From JAGVSR01 sp963742405 (GTDB taxonomy: Bacteria > Pseudomonadota > Alphaproteobacteria > Rhizobiales > Hyphomicrobiaceae), in the NCBI GenBank assembly GCA_963742405.1, contig CAVUMB010000002.1, positions 1-17,421 on the forward strand: a stretch of 17,421 bases of DNA, read 5' to 3'. Positions 6,793 to 12,319 of this stretch are shown in pieces; the first letter of the stretch is position 1, and each line of letters opens with the position of its first letter. The notes beneath the pieces are model-generated. The model worked only from the letters and a program-made list of their open reading frames with translations, did not search any database and had not been told where the DNA came from. The translations under genes were made by a program, and so were the position numbers.

Positions 6793-7104
6793 TCAACAGA
6801 CGCTTGGCTCGCACAGCCTAAACTCGAACTTCTGGTGCGGGCGCGGACGGCTGTAGTCGTACTCGCGGCCGTCCACACAGGCGATTTTGCCTGAGATCGC
6901 CGTTTCTGCGCCGATCTGCAATTCGCTATAGGTGAGCACCTCGGCAAGATCGCAGTTTTTCTCGGCTTTCACCTGATCCTTGAGCAGTATGCGCCAGCGA
7001 GAGTCGGCGGGAGGCTCAATATCGGGCCTTTTCTCAGCAATCGCCGCGAGCGGAAGCGCCAATAACAGACCAAGACTCAAGATGGCGGCTTTCGCTGGCG
7101 TCAT
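6793..7104 (-). CDS. Small secreted protein with four cysteines, unknown function
   Basis: A 103-residue protein starting at ATG 7104, with GGAGGAG about 6 bases upstream; a longer frame to 7140 has no such site. Residues 1-23 are a clear Sec signal peptide (MTPAKAAILS, then a Leu/Ala-rich core ending LAAIA before EKRP). The mature part, about 80 residues, carries Cys at 51, 76, 98 and 103, an even number that fits two disulfides in the periplasm. The Cys51 environment is AEKNCDLAEVLTY, and the C-terminus is FRLCEPSVC. I do not recognise the family. It is divergent from the 134-residue conserved protein, with an FNR-type palindrome centred between them, and converges on dprA with a one-base gap. 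Confidence 0.8.
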   Translation of the reverse strand: MTPAKAAILSLGLLLALPLAAIAEKRPDIEPPADSRWRILLKDQVKAEKNCDLAEVLTYSELQIGAETAISGKIACVDGREYDYSRPRPHQKFEFRLCEPSVC

Positions 7105-7160
7105 GTTCTTCTCCTCCGGATAGGCCGTGAGATAAACCATGATGCAAAGTGATCGACTTC

Positions 7161-7182
7161 AACCTTGATGAAGATCAAGGTT
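7161..7182. promoter_or_regulatory. FNR/FixK-type oxygen-regulator binding site
   Basis: The core TTGAT-GAAG-ATCAA (7165-7178) is a perfect match to the FNR/Anr/FixK consensus TTGAT-N4-ATCAA. It is extended by AACC and GGTT into a palindrome with 9-bp arms (AACCTTGAT / ATCAAGGTT). Its centre (7171.5) is about 68 bases from both flanking start codons, 7104 (minus) and 7240 (plus). On the plus side, GATAAT at 7201-7206 sits where a class II -10 element should be if the box is centred at -41.5. Confidence 0.85.
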
Positions 7183-7200
7183 CACCCGAAGTCTCATGTC

Positions 7201-7206
7201 GATAAT
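7201..7206 (+). promoter_or_regulatory. Predicted -10 element of the FNR-type promoter
   Basis: GATAAT, one mismatch from TATAAT, predicts a transcript start near 7213. That places the FNR-type box centre at about -41.5, the standard spacing for class II activation. No good -35 hexamer is seen, as expected for an activator-dependent promoter. Confidence 0.6.
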
Positions 7207-7239
7207 GTCTGCAACAAAAAAAGACAGAGGATGCGTTCC

Positions 7240-7644
7240 ATGAAAACCGCGATCAATTCATCACCCGCGACGCTCCTTCGGCGCGTTCGTTTGGAACTGG
7301 CGCGCGAGCCCGGTCATCCGGATGGCAGCCGTCGGACCGGGTATGATTTCATCGCTCCGGTCAGCGATGATGGGCGCATCCTGGAAGACGCCTACCTCGA
7401 TTTGAAGGATCGGTGCCGCGTGCGCCGTTTCAACGAAACCGAACCGGACGAAATCGGGCATGTCATCCGCAAGCGTGGAGGGTCGTGGGCGTTTCACTAC
7501 GATATTCACGGTGACGCCTCCCAGGACGAAACCGGCTTTCGGCTGAATTCACATCGGTTTGTGCCGGGTGAATATGTCTCGATCAAAGAACCTGATGGCG
7601 ATTTGAAAACCTACCGCGTCGTCTCCGTTCTAGAACTCGACTAA
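7240..7644 (+). CDS. Conserved cytoplasmic protein, unknown function, FNR-type promoter
   Basis: A 134-residue protein with no signal peptide or membrane segment. ATG 7240 is preferred because GAGG (7227-7230) lies 9 bases upstream; ATG 7231 in the same frame is too close to it. The sequence recalls an uncharacterised family I associate with alphaproteobacteria: RVRLELAREPGHPDGS near 16-31, TGYDFIAPVSDDGRI near 34-48, RCRVRRF, EIGHVIRKRGGSWAFHYDI, and HRFVPGEYVSIKEPDGDLKTYRVVSV near the end. Alternating strands and charges suggest a small beta-rich domain. No catalytic motif is evident. A perfect FNR/FixK palindrome with a well-placed -10 element precedes it, so expression should rise when oxygen is low. 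A stem-loop and then a universal stress protein gene follow. Confidence 0.85.
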   Translation: MKTAINSSPATLLRRVRLELAREPGHPDGSRRTGYDFIAPVSDDGRILEDAYLDLKDRCRVRRFNETEPDEIGHVIRKRGGSWAFHYDIHGDASQDETGFRLNSHRFVPGEYVSIKEPDGDLKTYRVVSVLELD

Positions 7645-7647
7645 ACC

Positions 7648-7683
7648 ACGGCCACGCCTCAATGCATTGACTTGAGTGGCCGT
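7648..7683 (+). terminator. Stem-loop between the FNR-box gene and the stress protein gene
   Basis: ACGGCCAC (7648-7655) pairs with GTGGCCGT (7676-7683). After a 3-base bulge, TCAA pairs with TTGA, giving about 12 base pairs. No T-tract follows (CCACAGGGG), so it may be a leaky terminator or an mRNA-stabilising hairpin rather than a strong stop. Confidence 0.45.
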
Positions 7684-7703
7684 CCACAGGGGCATCATCG
7701 ATC

Positions 7704-8144
7704 ATGTTCAAGACACTGCTCATTGCAATCGATGGATCCGAGCTATCGGAGCTAGCGCAATCACATGGATTGGAATTGGCCAAGACGTTCGGATCGAAGG
7801 TCTTTCTTGTCCATGTCACGCCGCCGTGGTCGAGCCTCGTCGTCGGCGATGCAGTCGTAATGTACCCGCCTGCGGATTTCGAGACTTCGATGAGCAAGGC
7901 CGCACACAACCTGCTCAAAAAAGCCGCGGACAAGTTTGCGGCGGCCGGAATTCCGGTCGAGATGATCCACACCACCGATCCGCAGGCCCATAAAGCGATC
8001 GTTGAAACAGCGAAAGCCAAGGGGTGCGACCTGATCATAATGGGATCGCATGGTCGACATGGTTTGGCGGGTCTGATGCTGGGCAGCGTTGCGACGAAGA
8101 CGGTCACCCATGCGCACGTGCCGGTCTTGATCTGCCGCACTTAA
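7704..8144 (+). CDS. Universal stress protein, UspA family
   Basis: A single-domain 146-residue Usp of normal length. It begins MFKTLLIAIDGSELSELAQ, the typical first strand and Asp, and carries the nucleotide-binding signature G-2x-G-9x-G-(S/T) as GSHGRHGLAGLMLGS (114-128), so it should be of the ATP-binding Usp class. It ends with HVPVLICR, also typical. The start is ATG 7704, with AGGGG (7688-7692) upstream. It follows the FNR-box gene by 59 bases and could be read from that promoter through the intervening stem-loop; low-oxygen induction of Usp genes by FNR/FixK-type regulators is known in alphaproteobacteria. The substrate or partner is unknown. It converges on the 70-residue gene across a GC-rich repeat cluster. 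Confidence 0.93.
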   Translation: MFKTLLIAIDGSELSELAQSHGLELAKTFGSKVFLVHVTPPWSSLVVGDAVVMYPPADFETSMSKAAHNLLKKAADKFAAAGIPVEMIHTTDPQAHKAIVETAKAKGCDLIIMGSHGRHGLAGLMLGSVATKTVTHAHVPVLICRT

Positions 8145-8149
8145 TTTCG

Positions 8150-8277
8150 TGGCACGCGGCGACTCCCCTGTCGGGAGCCGGCCGCCGCGTGCGGGCGAGC
8201 TTCAGTGGCACGCGGCGACTCCCCTGTCGGGGAGCCGGCCGCACGGTGCGGAAGTGAGCCGGCCGCTGCGTGCGGGC
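8150..8277. repeat. GC-rich palindromic repeat cluster between convergent genes
   Basis: A 36/37-bp unit starting TGGCACGCGGCGACTCC is repeated with a 56-base period at 8150-8185 and 8206-8242, differing by one G. A shared part, GAGCCGGCCGC followed by (C/T)GCGTGCGGGC, occurs at 8175-8196 and again at 8256-8277. In the first copy GCACGCGGCG (8152-8161) pairs perfectly with CGCCGCGTGC (8183-8192) and encloses an inner hairpin CTCCC/GGGAG. The second copy has CTCCCC-TGTC-GGGGAG. The arrangement suggests REP-like elements or a bidirectional terminator. Confidence 0.8.
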
Positions 8278-8278
8278 A

Positions 8279-8491
8279 TCAGCGGCTTTTGCTCAACGCC
8301 TCCATGTGGGCGAGTGCCAACAAGCCCGCCAGGGTGGCATGGCCTTCGCTCGTCGCCATGTCTTTCAACTCGAGTAGAAGGTCCGCCATGTAGGCCATGC
8401 GGTCCAGCGCTGCGTCGTGGCTACTGGGATGGTGCTGGTTTGCGTTCCCACCGTCTGCAACGGAGCGTTTTGCCGGAATTGATTTGGCCAT
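8279..8491 (-). CDS. Small conserved cytoplasmic protein, unknown function
   Basis: A 70-residue protein starting at ATG 8491; only a weak GGGG lies upstream. The N-terminal 30 residues are polar and probably disordered (KSIPAKRSVADGGNANQHHPSSHDAA). Residues 31-66 (RMAYMADLLLELKDMATSEG, then HATLAGLLALAHMEAL) make two amphipathic helices, a pattern I recall from small alphaproteobacterial proteins without known function. It has no cysteine, signal peptide or membrane helix. A FixK-like half-palindrome (8552-8565) is centred about 67 bases upstream of its start, the same distance as for the genes around the FNR box at 7161-7182. It converges with the universal stress protein gene. Confidence 0.75.
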   Translation of the reverse strand: MAKSIPAKRSVADGGNANQHHPSSHDAALDRMAYMADLLLELKDMATSEGHATLAGLLALAHMEALSKSR

Positions 8492-8551
8492 GGCAGCCCC
8501 GATGTCTCATGCTGAAATCAGGCTAGCACAACCTCTGATATTTATTCAAGT

Positions 8552-8565
8552 TTGATTTCGCGCAA
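8552..8565. promoter_or_regulatory. Candidate FixK-type box
   Basis: TTGATTTCGCGCAA fits the relaxed FixK2-type pattern TTG(A/C)-N6-(T/G)CAA but has two mismatches to the strict FNR core TTGAT-N4-ATCAA. Its centre is about 67 bases upstream of the 70-residue gene (minus strand, start 8491). No convincing -10 element is seen at the class II distance. It lies about 115 bases upstream of the predicted groES transcript start. Confidence 0.35.
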
Positions 8566-8637
8566 TGGCTGTAGCGCAACCTAAGACTGATAAAATAGCC
8601 AATTCAAGTGGCTACTGCGGCGTCGGAGCGAGCGACC

Positions 8638-8666
8638 TTGACAGTAGAGGGCATCACACCCTATCT
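8638..8666 (+). promoter_or_regulatory. groESL promoter
   Basis: TTGACA (8638-8643) and CTATCT (8661-8666) are 17 bases apart, a strong housekeeping-type promoter. The same bases also read as CTTGACA and CCTATCT, close to the heat-shock sigma-32 (RpoH) consensus of alphaproteobacteria, so either or both sigma factors could use it. Initiation is expected near 8673, just before the CIRCE element, leaving a leader of about 105 bases. Confidence 0.75.
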
Positions 8667-8675
8667 CCTTCTGTG

Positions 8676-8702
8676 TTGGCACTCTACGATAGCGGGTGCT
8701 AA
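8676..8702. promoter_or_regulatory. CIRCE operator (HrcA binding site)
   Basis: TTGGCACTC-N9-GGGTGCTAA has the CIRCE architecture (TTAGCACTC-N9-GAGTGCTAA) with one substitution in each half-site. It lies at the predicted start of the groESL transcript, its usual place. The HrcA repressor bound here would keep groESL low until heat or misfolded protein titrates GroEL. Confidence 0.9.
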
Positions 8703-8777
8703 CAAGTCCGCCACGGCTGGATTTTGCTGGCTGATGGACGCGACACCTTTCTCTCCCAACTCGGAGCAAACTTGCAC

Positions 8778-9068
8778 ATGAAGTTCCGTCCTCTCCACGA
8801 CCGCGTGGTCGTCAAGCGTGCCGACGCCGAGACCAAATCGGCCGGTGGCATTATCATTCCCGATACCGCAGGGGAAAAGCCGCAGCAGGGTGAAATCGTT
8901 GCAGCCGGGCCTGGTGCTCGCGACGAAACCGGCAAGGTCGTCCCTCTCGATGTAAAAGCGGGTGACAAGGTTCTGTTCGGCAAATGGTCGGGCACCGAGG
9001 TCAAGATTGATGGTCAAGATCTCTTGATCATGAAGGAAAGCGACATCATGGGCGTGCTGGACAAGTAA
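8778..9068 (+). CDS. groES: Co-chaperonin GroES
   Basis: The 10-kDa co-chaperonin, a heptameric lid that closes the GroEL folding chamber in the cytoplasm. It has the standard 96 residues from ATG 8778, preceded by CGGAG (8762-8766); an in-frame upstream extension to 8724 is not conserved in the family. Signature residues: MKFRPLHDRVVVKR at the start, the mobile loop with ETKSAGGIIIPDTAGEKPQQGEIVAAGPG (positions about 17-45), the roof region, and GDKVLFGKWSGTEVKIDG, ending in the beta strand DLLIMKESDIMGVL. It heads the groES-groEL operon behind a CIRCE operator. Confidence 0.98.
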   Translation: MKFRPLHDRVVVKRADAETKSAGGIIIPDTAGEKPQQGEIVAAGPGARDETGKVVPLDVKAGDKVLFGKWSGTEVKIDGQDLLIMKESDIMGVLDK

Positions 9069-9133
9069 GCCCACGCTAACTGTCCGCTCGCTCAACTCCA
9101 TTCTCCCCCCAGTTATTCACAGGAGCCCAGCCG

Positions 9134-10777
9134 ATGGCTGCTAAAGATGTTAAATTTGCTGCCGATGCGCGCGAGCGCATGCTGCGCGGCGTCGATATTC
9201 TCGCCAACGCCGTCAAGGTCACACTTGGTCCCAAAGGCCGCAACGTCATCATCGAGAAGTCGTTCGGTGCGCCCCGCACGACCAAGGACGGCGTGACCGT
9301 TGCCAAGGAAATCGAACTTGAAGATCGGTTCGAGAATATGGGCGCGCAGATGCTGCGCGAAGTTGCCTCCAAGACCAATGACGTCGCCGGCGACGGCACG
9401 ACGACGGCCACCGTTCTGGCGCAGTCGATCGTTCGCGAAGGCTTGAAGTCGGTTGCTGCGGGCATGAACCCGATGGATCTGAAGCGCGGCATCGACAAGG
9501 CCGTCGTTCAGGTCATCGCCGAGATTGGCAAGCGGGCCAAGAAGGTCAAGGATTCGTCGGAGATCGCGCAGGTCGGGACCATTTCATCCAATGGTGAAAA
9601 GTCGATCGGTGAGATGATTGCCAAAGCGATGCAGAAAGTCGGCAACGAAGGCGTCATCACCGTTGAAGAAGCCAAGAGCCTCGAAAGCGAACTCGACGTC
9701 GTCGAAGGCATGCAGTTCGACCGCGGCTATCTCTCGCCCTACTTCATCACCAACGCCGACAAGATGGTCGCCGAACTCGATGACCCCTACATCCTGATCC
9801 ACGAGAAGAAGCTTTCGGGTTTGCAGCAGTTGCTGCCGGTCCTCGAAGCCGTTGTCCAGACGGGCAAGCCGCTGCTGATCATCGCCGAGGAAGTCGAAGG
9901 CGAAGCTCTGGCAACGCTCGTCGTTAACAAGCTGCGCGGTGGCCTGAAAGTTGCCGCCGTCAAGGCGCCCGGCTTCGGTGATCGCCGCAAGGCCATGCTT
10001 GAGGACATCGCCGTTCTGACCGGCGGCCAGACGATTTCGGAAGATCTCGGCATCAAGCTTGAGAACGTGACGCTCCAGATGCTCGGCCGCGCCAAGCGCG
10101 TGACGATCACCAAGGACGACACGACCGTGGTCGACGGCGCCGGCAAGAAGAAAGAAATCGAAGCGCGCGTATCGCAGATCAAGGCACAGATCGAGGAGAC
10201 AACCTCGGACTACGACCGTGAAAAGCTGCAGGAACGCCTTGCCAAGCTCGCTGGCGGCGTTGCCGTCATCAAGGTCGGCGGCGCCACAGAAGTGGAAGTA
10301 AAGGAGCGCAAGGATCGCGTCGATGACGCGCTGAACGCTACCCGCGCTGCGGTTGAAGAAGGCGTGGTTCCCGGCGGCGGCGTCATGCTGCTGAAGGCTT
10401 CGGCTGCGATTACAGTCAAGGGCGACAACGACGACCAGGAAGCCGGCATTCAGATCATTCGCCGCGCGCTCCAGTCGCCGATCCGCCAGATTGCCGAGAA
10501 CGCAGGTGTCGAAGGTTCGATCGTCGTGGGCAAGGTGCTGGAAGCCAAGGGCGCCAATTTCGGCTACGACGCGCAGAACGATGAGTACGGCGACATGATC
10601 GAGAAGGGCATTATCGACCCGGCCAAGGTTGTGCGCACCGCTCTGCAAGATGCCGCTTCGATCGCCGGACTGCTCATCACCACTGAAGCTGGTATCGCCG
10701 ATCGTCCGAAGAAGGACTCGGGCGGCGGCATGCCAGGCGGCATGGGCGGAATGGGCGGAATGGACGGCATGATGTAA
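9134..10777 (+). CDS. groEL: Chaperonin GroEL
   Basis: The 60-kDa chaperonin, 547 residues, forming the double-ring ATP-driven folding chamber in the cytoplasm. ATP-binding landmarks are at E. coli numbering: VTLGPKGRNV (29-38), D52 in KDGVTVAKE, and D87-GTTTAT. The apical domain has ESELDVVEGMQFDRGYLSPYFIT, and the equatorial return has AAVEEGVVPGGGV. The Gly-Met tail (GGMPGGMGGMGGMDGMM) is complete. The start is ATG 9134 with AGGAG (9121-9125) 8 bases upstream. It is separated from groES by 65 bases and shares its transcript. Alphaproteobacteria often have several groEL copies; this CIRCE-linked one looks like the main heat-shock-regulated copy. Confidence 0.99.
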   Translation: MAAKDVKFAADARERMLRGVDILANAVKVTLGPKGRNVIIEKSFGAPRTTKDGVTVAKEIELEDRFENMGAQMLREVASKTNDVAGDGTTTATVLAQSIVREGLKSVAAGMNPMDLKRGIDKAVVQVIAEIGKRAKKVKDSSEIAQVGTISSNGEKSIGEMIAKAMQKVGNEGVITVEEAKSLESELDVVEGMQFDRGYLSPYFITNADKMVAELDDPYILIHEKKLSGLQQLLPVLEAVVQTGKPLLIIAEEVEGEALATLVVNKLRGGLKVAAVKAPGFGDRRKAMLEDIAVLTGGQTISEDLGIKLENVTLQMLGRAKRVTITKDDTTVVDGAGKKKEIEARVSQIKAQIEETTSDYDREKLQERLAKLAGGVAVIKVGGATEVEVKERKDRVDDALNATRAAVEEGVVPGGGVMLLKASAAITVKGDNDDQEAGIQIIRRALQSPIRQIAENAGVEGSIVVGKVLEAKGANFGYDAQNDEYGDMIEKGIIDPAKVVRTALQDAASIAGLLITTEAGIADRPKKDSGGGMPGGMGGMGGMDGMM

Positions 10778-10804
10778 CCTCGCGTCCACATCGCGAAGAA
10801 ATGA

Positions 10805-10840
10805 GCGCCCCGGGAGTGATCCCGGGGCGCTTGTGTATTG
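10805..10840 (+). terminator. groESL transcription terminator
   Basis: GCGCCCCGGGA (10805-10815) and TCCCGGGGCGC (10820-10830) form a perfect 11-bp GC-rich stem with a GTGA (GNRA-type) loop, followed by TTGTGTATTG. Read on the minus strand, TCATTTCTTC follows the same hairpin, so it may also stop transcripts from the convergent gene ending at 10891. Confidence 0.88.
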
Positions 10841-10878
10841 ACCAATCCATTCAGCTATTCCCTATTCGTTCATCTATT

Positions 10879-10908
10879 GCCTTCAAATTCTCATTCAATA
10901 TTGAAGGC
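10879..10908 (-). terminator. Possible stem-loop at the end of the 11322-10891 gene
   Basis: GCCTTCAA (10879-10886) and TTGAAGGC (10901-10908) form an 8-bp inverted repeat with a 14-base loop that spans the stop codon of the minus-strand gene. The loop is long and AT-rich and no T-tract follows, so a terminator role is doubtful. Confidence 0.25.
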
Positions 10909-11322
10909 GTTTTGCATAGGCAGCTGTTTCCAGACGGGCTGATCGACTGTTGCATTGAAGCCTTCTTTTCCGTCCTTGTCCTTGTAAAGCGATGCCCAGA
11001 GAGCGCTGCCGGTTTTGGGGGCCGCCTTCAACTCAACCTTCAAGTCCATATGACTGCCGGCTTGCACCGGGAGCGAGCCCAAAAGCTCACCAGTTCTCTT
11101 GCCTTCGCCATCGGCGGCATAAATGACAACATATCCATTCGTTGGAATATTGGCGTAGTCGATCGACACAGATGTGCCTGACAACTTTTGATTAAAGACG
11201 AGTATAGACGGTGGAGCATTCGGAACGGCTGCCATAGCAGCGCCCGCGAGGACCACCGAGCTGATTGCGGCTGCCGCTGAAATGGCAAGAAGCCGCTTGG
11301 AATTCGAAACATGCGTTGTCAT
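10891..11322 (-). CDS. Secreted beta-sandwich-like protein resembling DUF7282
   Basis: A 143-residue protein from ATG 11322, preceded by GGAGG with 5-base spacing; an upstream ATG at 11334 overlaps that site. Residues 1-31 are a Sec signal peptide (TTHVSNSKRLL, then an Ala-rich core ending GAAMA before AVPNAPP). The mature part reads PSILVFNQKLSGTSVSIDYANIPTNGYVVIYAADG, then GELLGSLPVQAGSH, VELKAAPKTGSALWASLYKDKDGKEGF and DQPVW. This recalls DUF7282-type domains: a strand pattern with (G)-(F/Y)-V-V-(I/V)-(H/Y), aGsH, and aligned Asp-rich D-x-D-G loops. The KDKDGKEGF stretch could bind a divalent cation, though it is not a strict EF-hand or dockerin. Function unknown; a periplasmic or cell-surface location is likely. 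Confidence 0.8.
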   Translation of the reverse strand: MTTHVSNSKRLLAISAAAAISSVVLAGAAMAAVPNAPPSILVFNQKLSGTSVSIDYANIPTNGYVVIYAADGEGKRTGELLGSLPVQAGSHMDLKVELKAAPKTGSALWASLYKDKDGKEGFNATVDQPVWKQLPMQNAFNIE

Positions 11323-11539
11323 TTTATCCTCCATTCGTTTTTGAATTGATCAAACTTAAGCCGGTATCGGCTTGCGGAGAGGGGCCCGTGTCATTGCGAA
11401 CGCCAACTCCATACTTCGCCAATTCGGGTGCTCGAATGCTGCATTCAATACGGAACAGACCGGGGTCCATGACGGCAGAGGGACGACTACCAACGCAGCA
11501 AACGGCAATCCGTTACTGCCCGGCGCACGTTGTGAGAAC

Positions 11540-12319
11540 ATGACCAACAAACTCATCGCAACACCGCGCCGTAAATTGATCGCTGTCATTTACGGAATCA
11601 TATGCCATGCAACATTCGGCCTTGCAGCCCTGACCATGGTCATCGTTATGGGGTCGGGAATGACGCTCGGTCAGGGTCGTGTGCCGGCACCGTGGGACAT
11701 CGCCGTCAATGGTCTACTGCTGCTGCAATTGCCATTTGGGCATTCGTTCCTGCTGTCGGATCGGGGGCGGCGCGTTCTCAAACGCTTTTCGCCGAAGCTC
11801 ATTGCCTCCGACATGGCACCGACGGTTTACGTGATCCTCGCCGCTATTCAGGTCGGCGCGCTCTTCGCTCTATGGACACCTTCGGGCGTGGTGTGGTGGC
11901 AGGCGGAGGGGACCCTGCTCTATGTCTTCGTTACGATGTTCGTTGCTTCATGGGCACTGTTGGGATTGTCGACGCTGAACGCCGGGCTCGAATTGCAAAG
12001 CGGTTTCAACGGTTGGTCGGCAGTGTTTTCAGGGCGCCGCGTTCGTTATCCAGACATGCCGACGACGGGACTGTTTCGCTTAACGCGCAATCCCATCTAC
12101 GTGAGCTTTGCCTTGACGACATGGACTGTGCCCGTGTGGACGCCCGATCAACTCATGGTTGCCATTGCGCTCACAACCTATTGCGTTTTTGGACCGATGC
12201 TGAAGGAAGCTCGCTATCGCCGCATTCACGGTGAGCGGTTCGATCAATACGCGCGTGACGTTCCCTACTTCGTGCCGGGCTTTCCGCGCACACCGGCCAA
12301 GTGTGACCGTCGACCTTAG
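11540..12319 (+). CDS. Integral membrane methyltransferase, NnrU/MddA/isoprenylcysteine-methyltransferase-like
   Basis: A 259-residue membrane protein from ATG 11540. The frame is open back to 11372, but that stretch is not hydrophobic and no good ribosome site marks either start, so the start is uncertain. About five hydrophobic segments: 13-38, 53-73, 92-112, 125-150 and 186-222. The middle has LQLPFGHSFLLSDRGRRVLKRF (62-83) and a following segment ending WTPSGVVWW, recalling NnrU/MddA proteins. The C-terminal block GLFRLTRNPIYVSF (177-190), EARYRRIHGERFDQYARDVPYFVP (223-246) is the SAM-binding signature shared with isoprenylcysteine carboxyl methyltransferases and MddA, a methanethiol S-methyltransferase. 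The true substrate (thiol, lipid or other) cannot be decided. Its stop overlaps the stop of the convergent photolyase-like gene by 4 bases. Confidence 0.78.
   Translation: MTNKLIATPRRKLIAVIYGIICHATFGLAALTMVIVMGSGMTLGQGRVPAPWDIAVNGLLLLQLPFGHSFLLSDRGRRVLKRFSPKLIASDMAPTVYVILAAIQVGALFALWTPSGVVWWQAEGTLLYVFVTMFVASWALLGLSTLNAGLELQSGFNGWSAVFSGRRVRYPDMPTTGLFRLTRNPIYVSFALTTWTVPVWTPDQLMVAIALTTYCVFGPMLKEARYRRIHGERFDQYARDVPYFVPGFPRTPAKCDRRP

Noticed and set aside
7659..7670. Palindrome TCAATGCATTGA as an operator for the Usp gene
   Set aside because: It lies in the inner arm and loop of the larger stem-loop at 7648-7683 and does not match FNR orientation (TTGA first).
8150..8277. CRISPR array
   Set aside because: Only two to three units, with unlike and very short spacers, extensive palindromes and no cas genes.
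8149..8526. Plus-strand open frame over the repeat cluster (125 residues)
   Set aside because: It reads through palindromic repeats and the antisense of the 70-residue gene; its peptide repeats only mirror the DNA repeats.
9584..10789. 401-residue open frame antisense to groEL
   Set aside because: A shadow of groEL codon usage in high-GC DNA. It has no ribosome site or known motif, and groEL is unambiguous.
11346..11353. TTGATCAA as a third FNR box
   Set aside because: The half-sites lack the 4-base spacer, and the wider TTGA-N5-TCAA reading is one base short of the needed N6.
11372..11539. N-terminal extension of the membrane methyltransferase to 11372
   Set aside because: The extra 56 residues are polar, unlike family N-termini, and precede the clear Lys/Arg-then-helix start at 11540. 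Nothing else supported is seen in 11335-11539.
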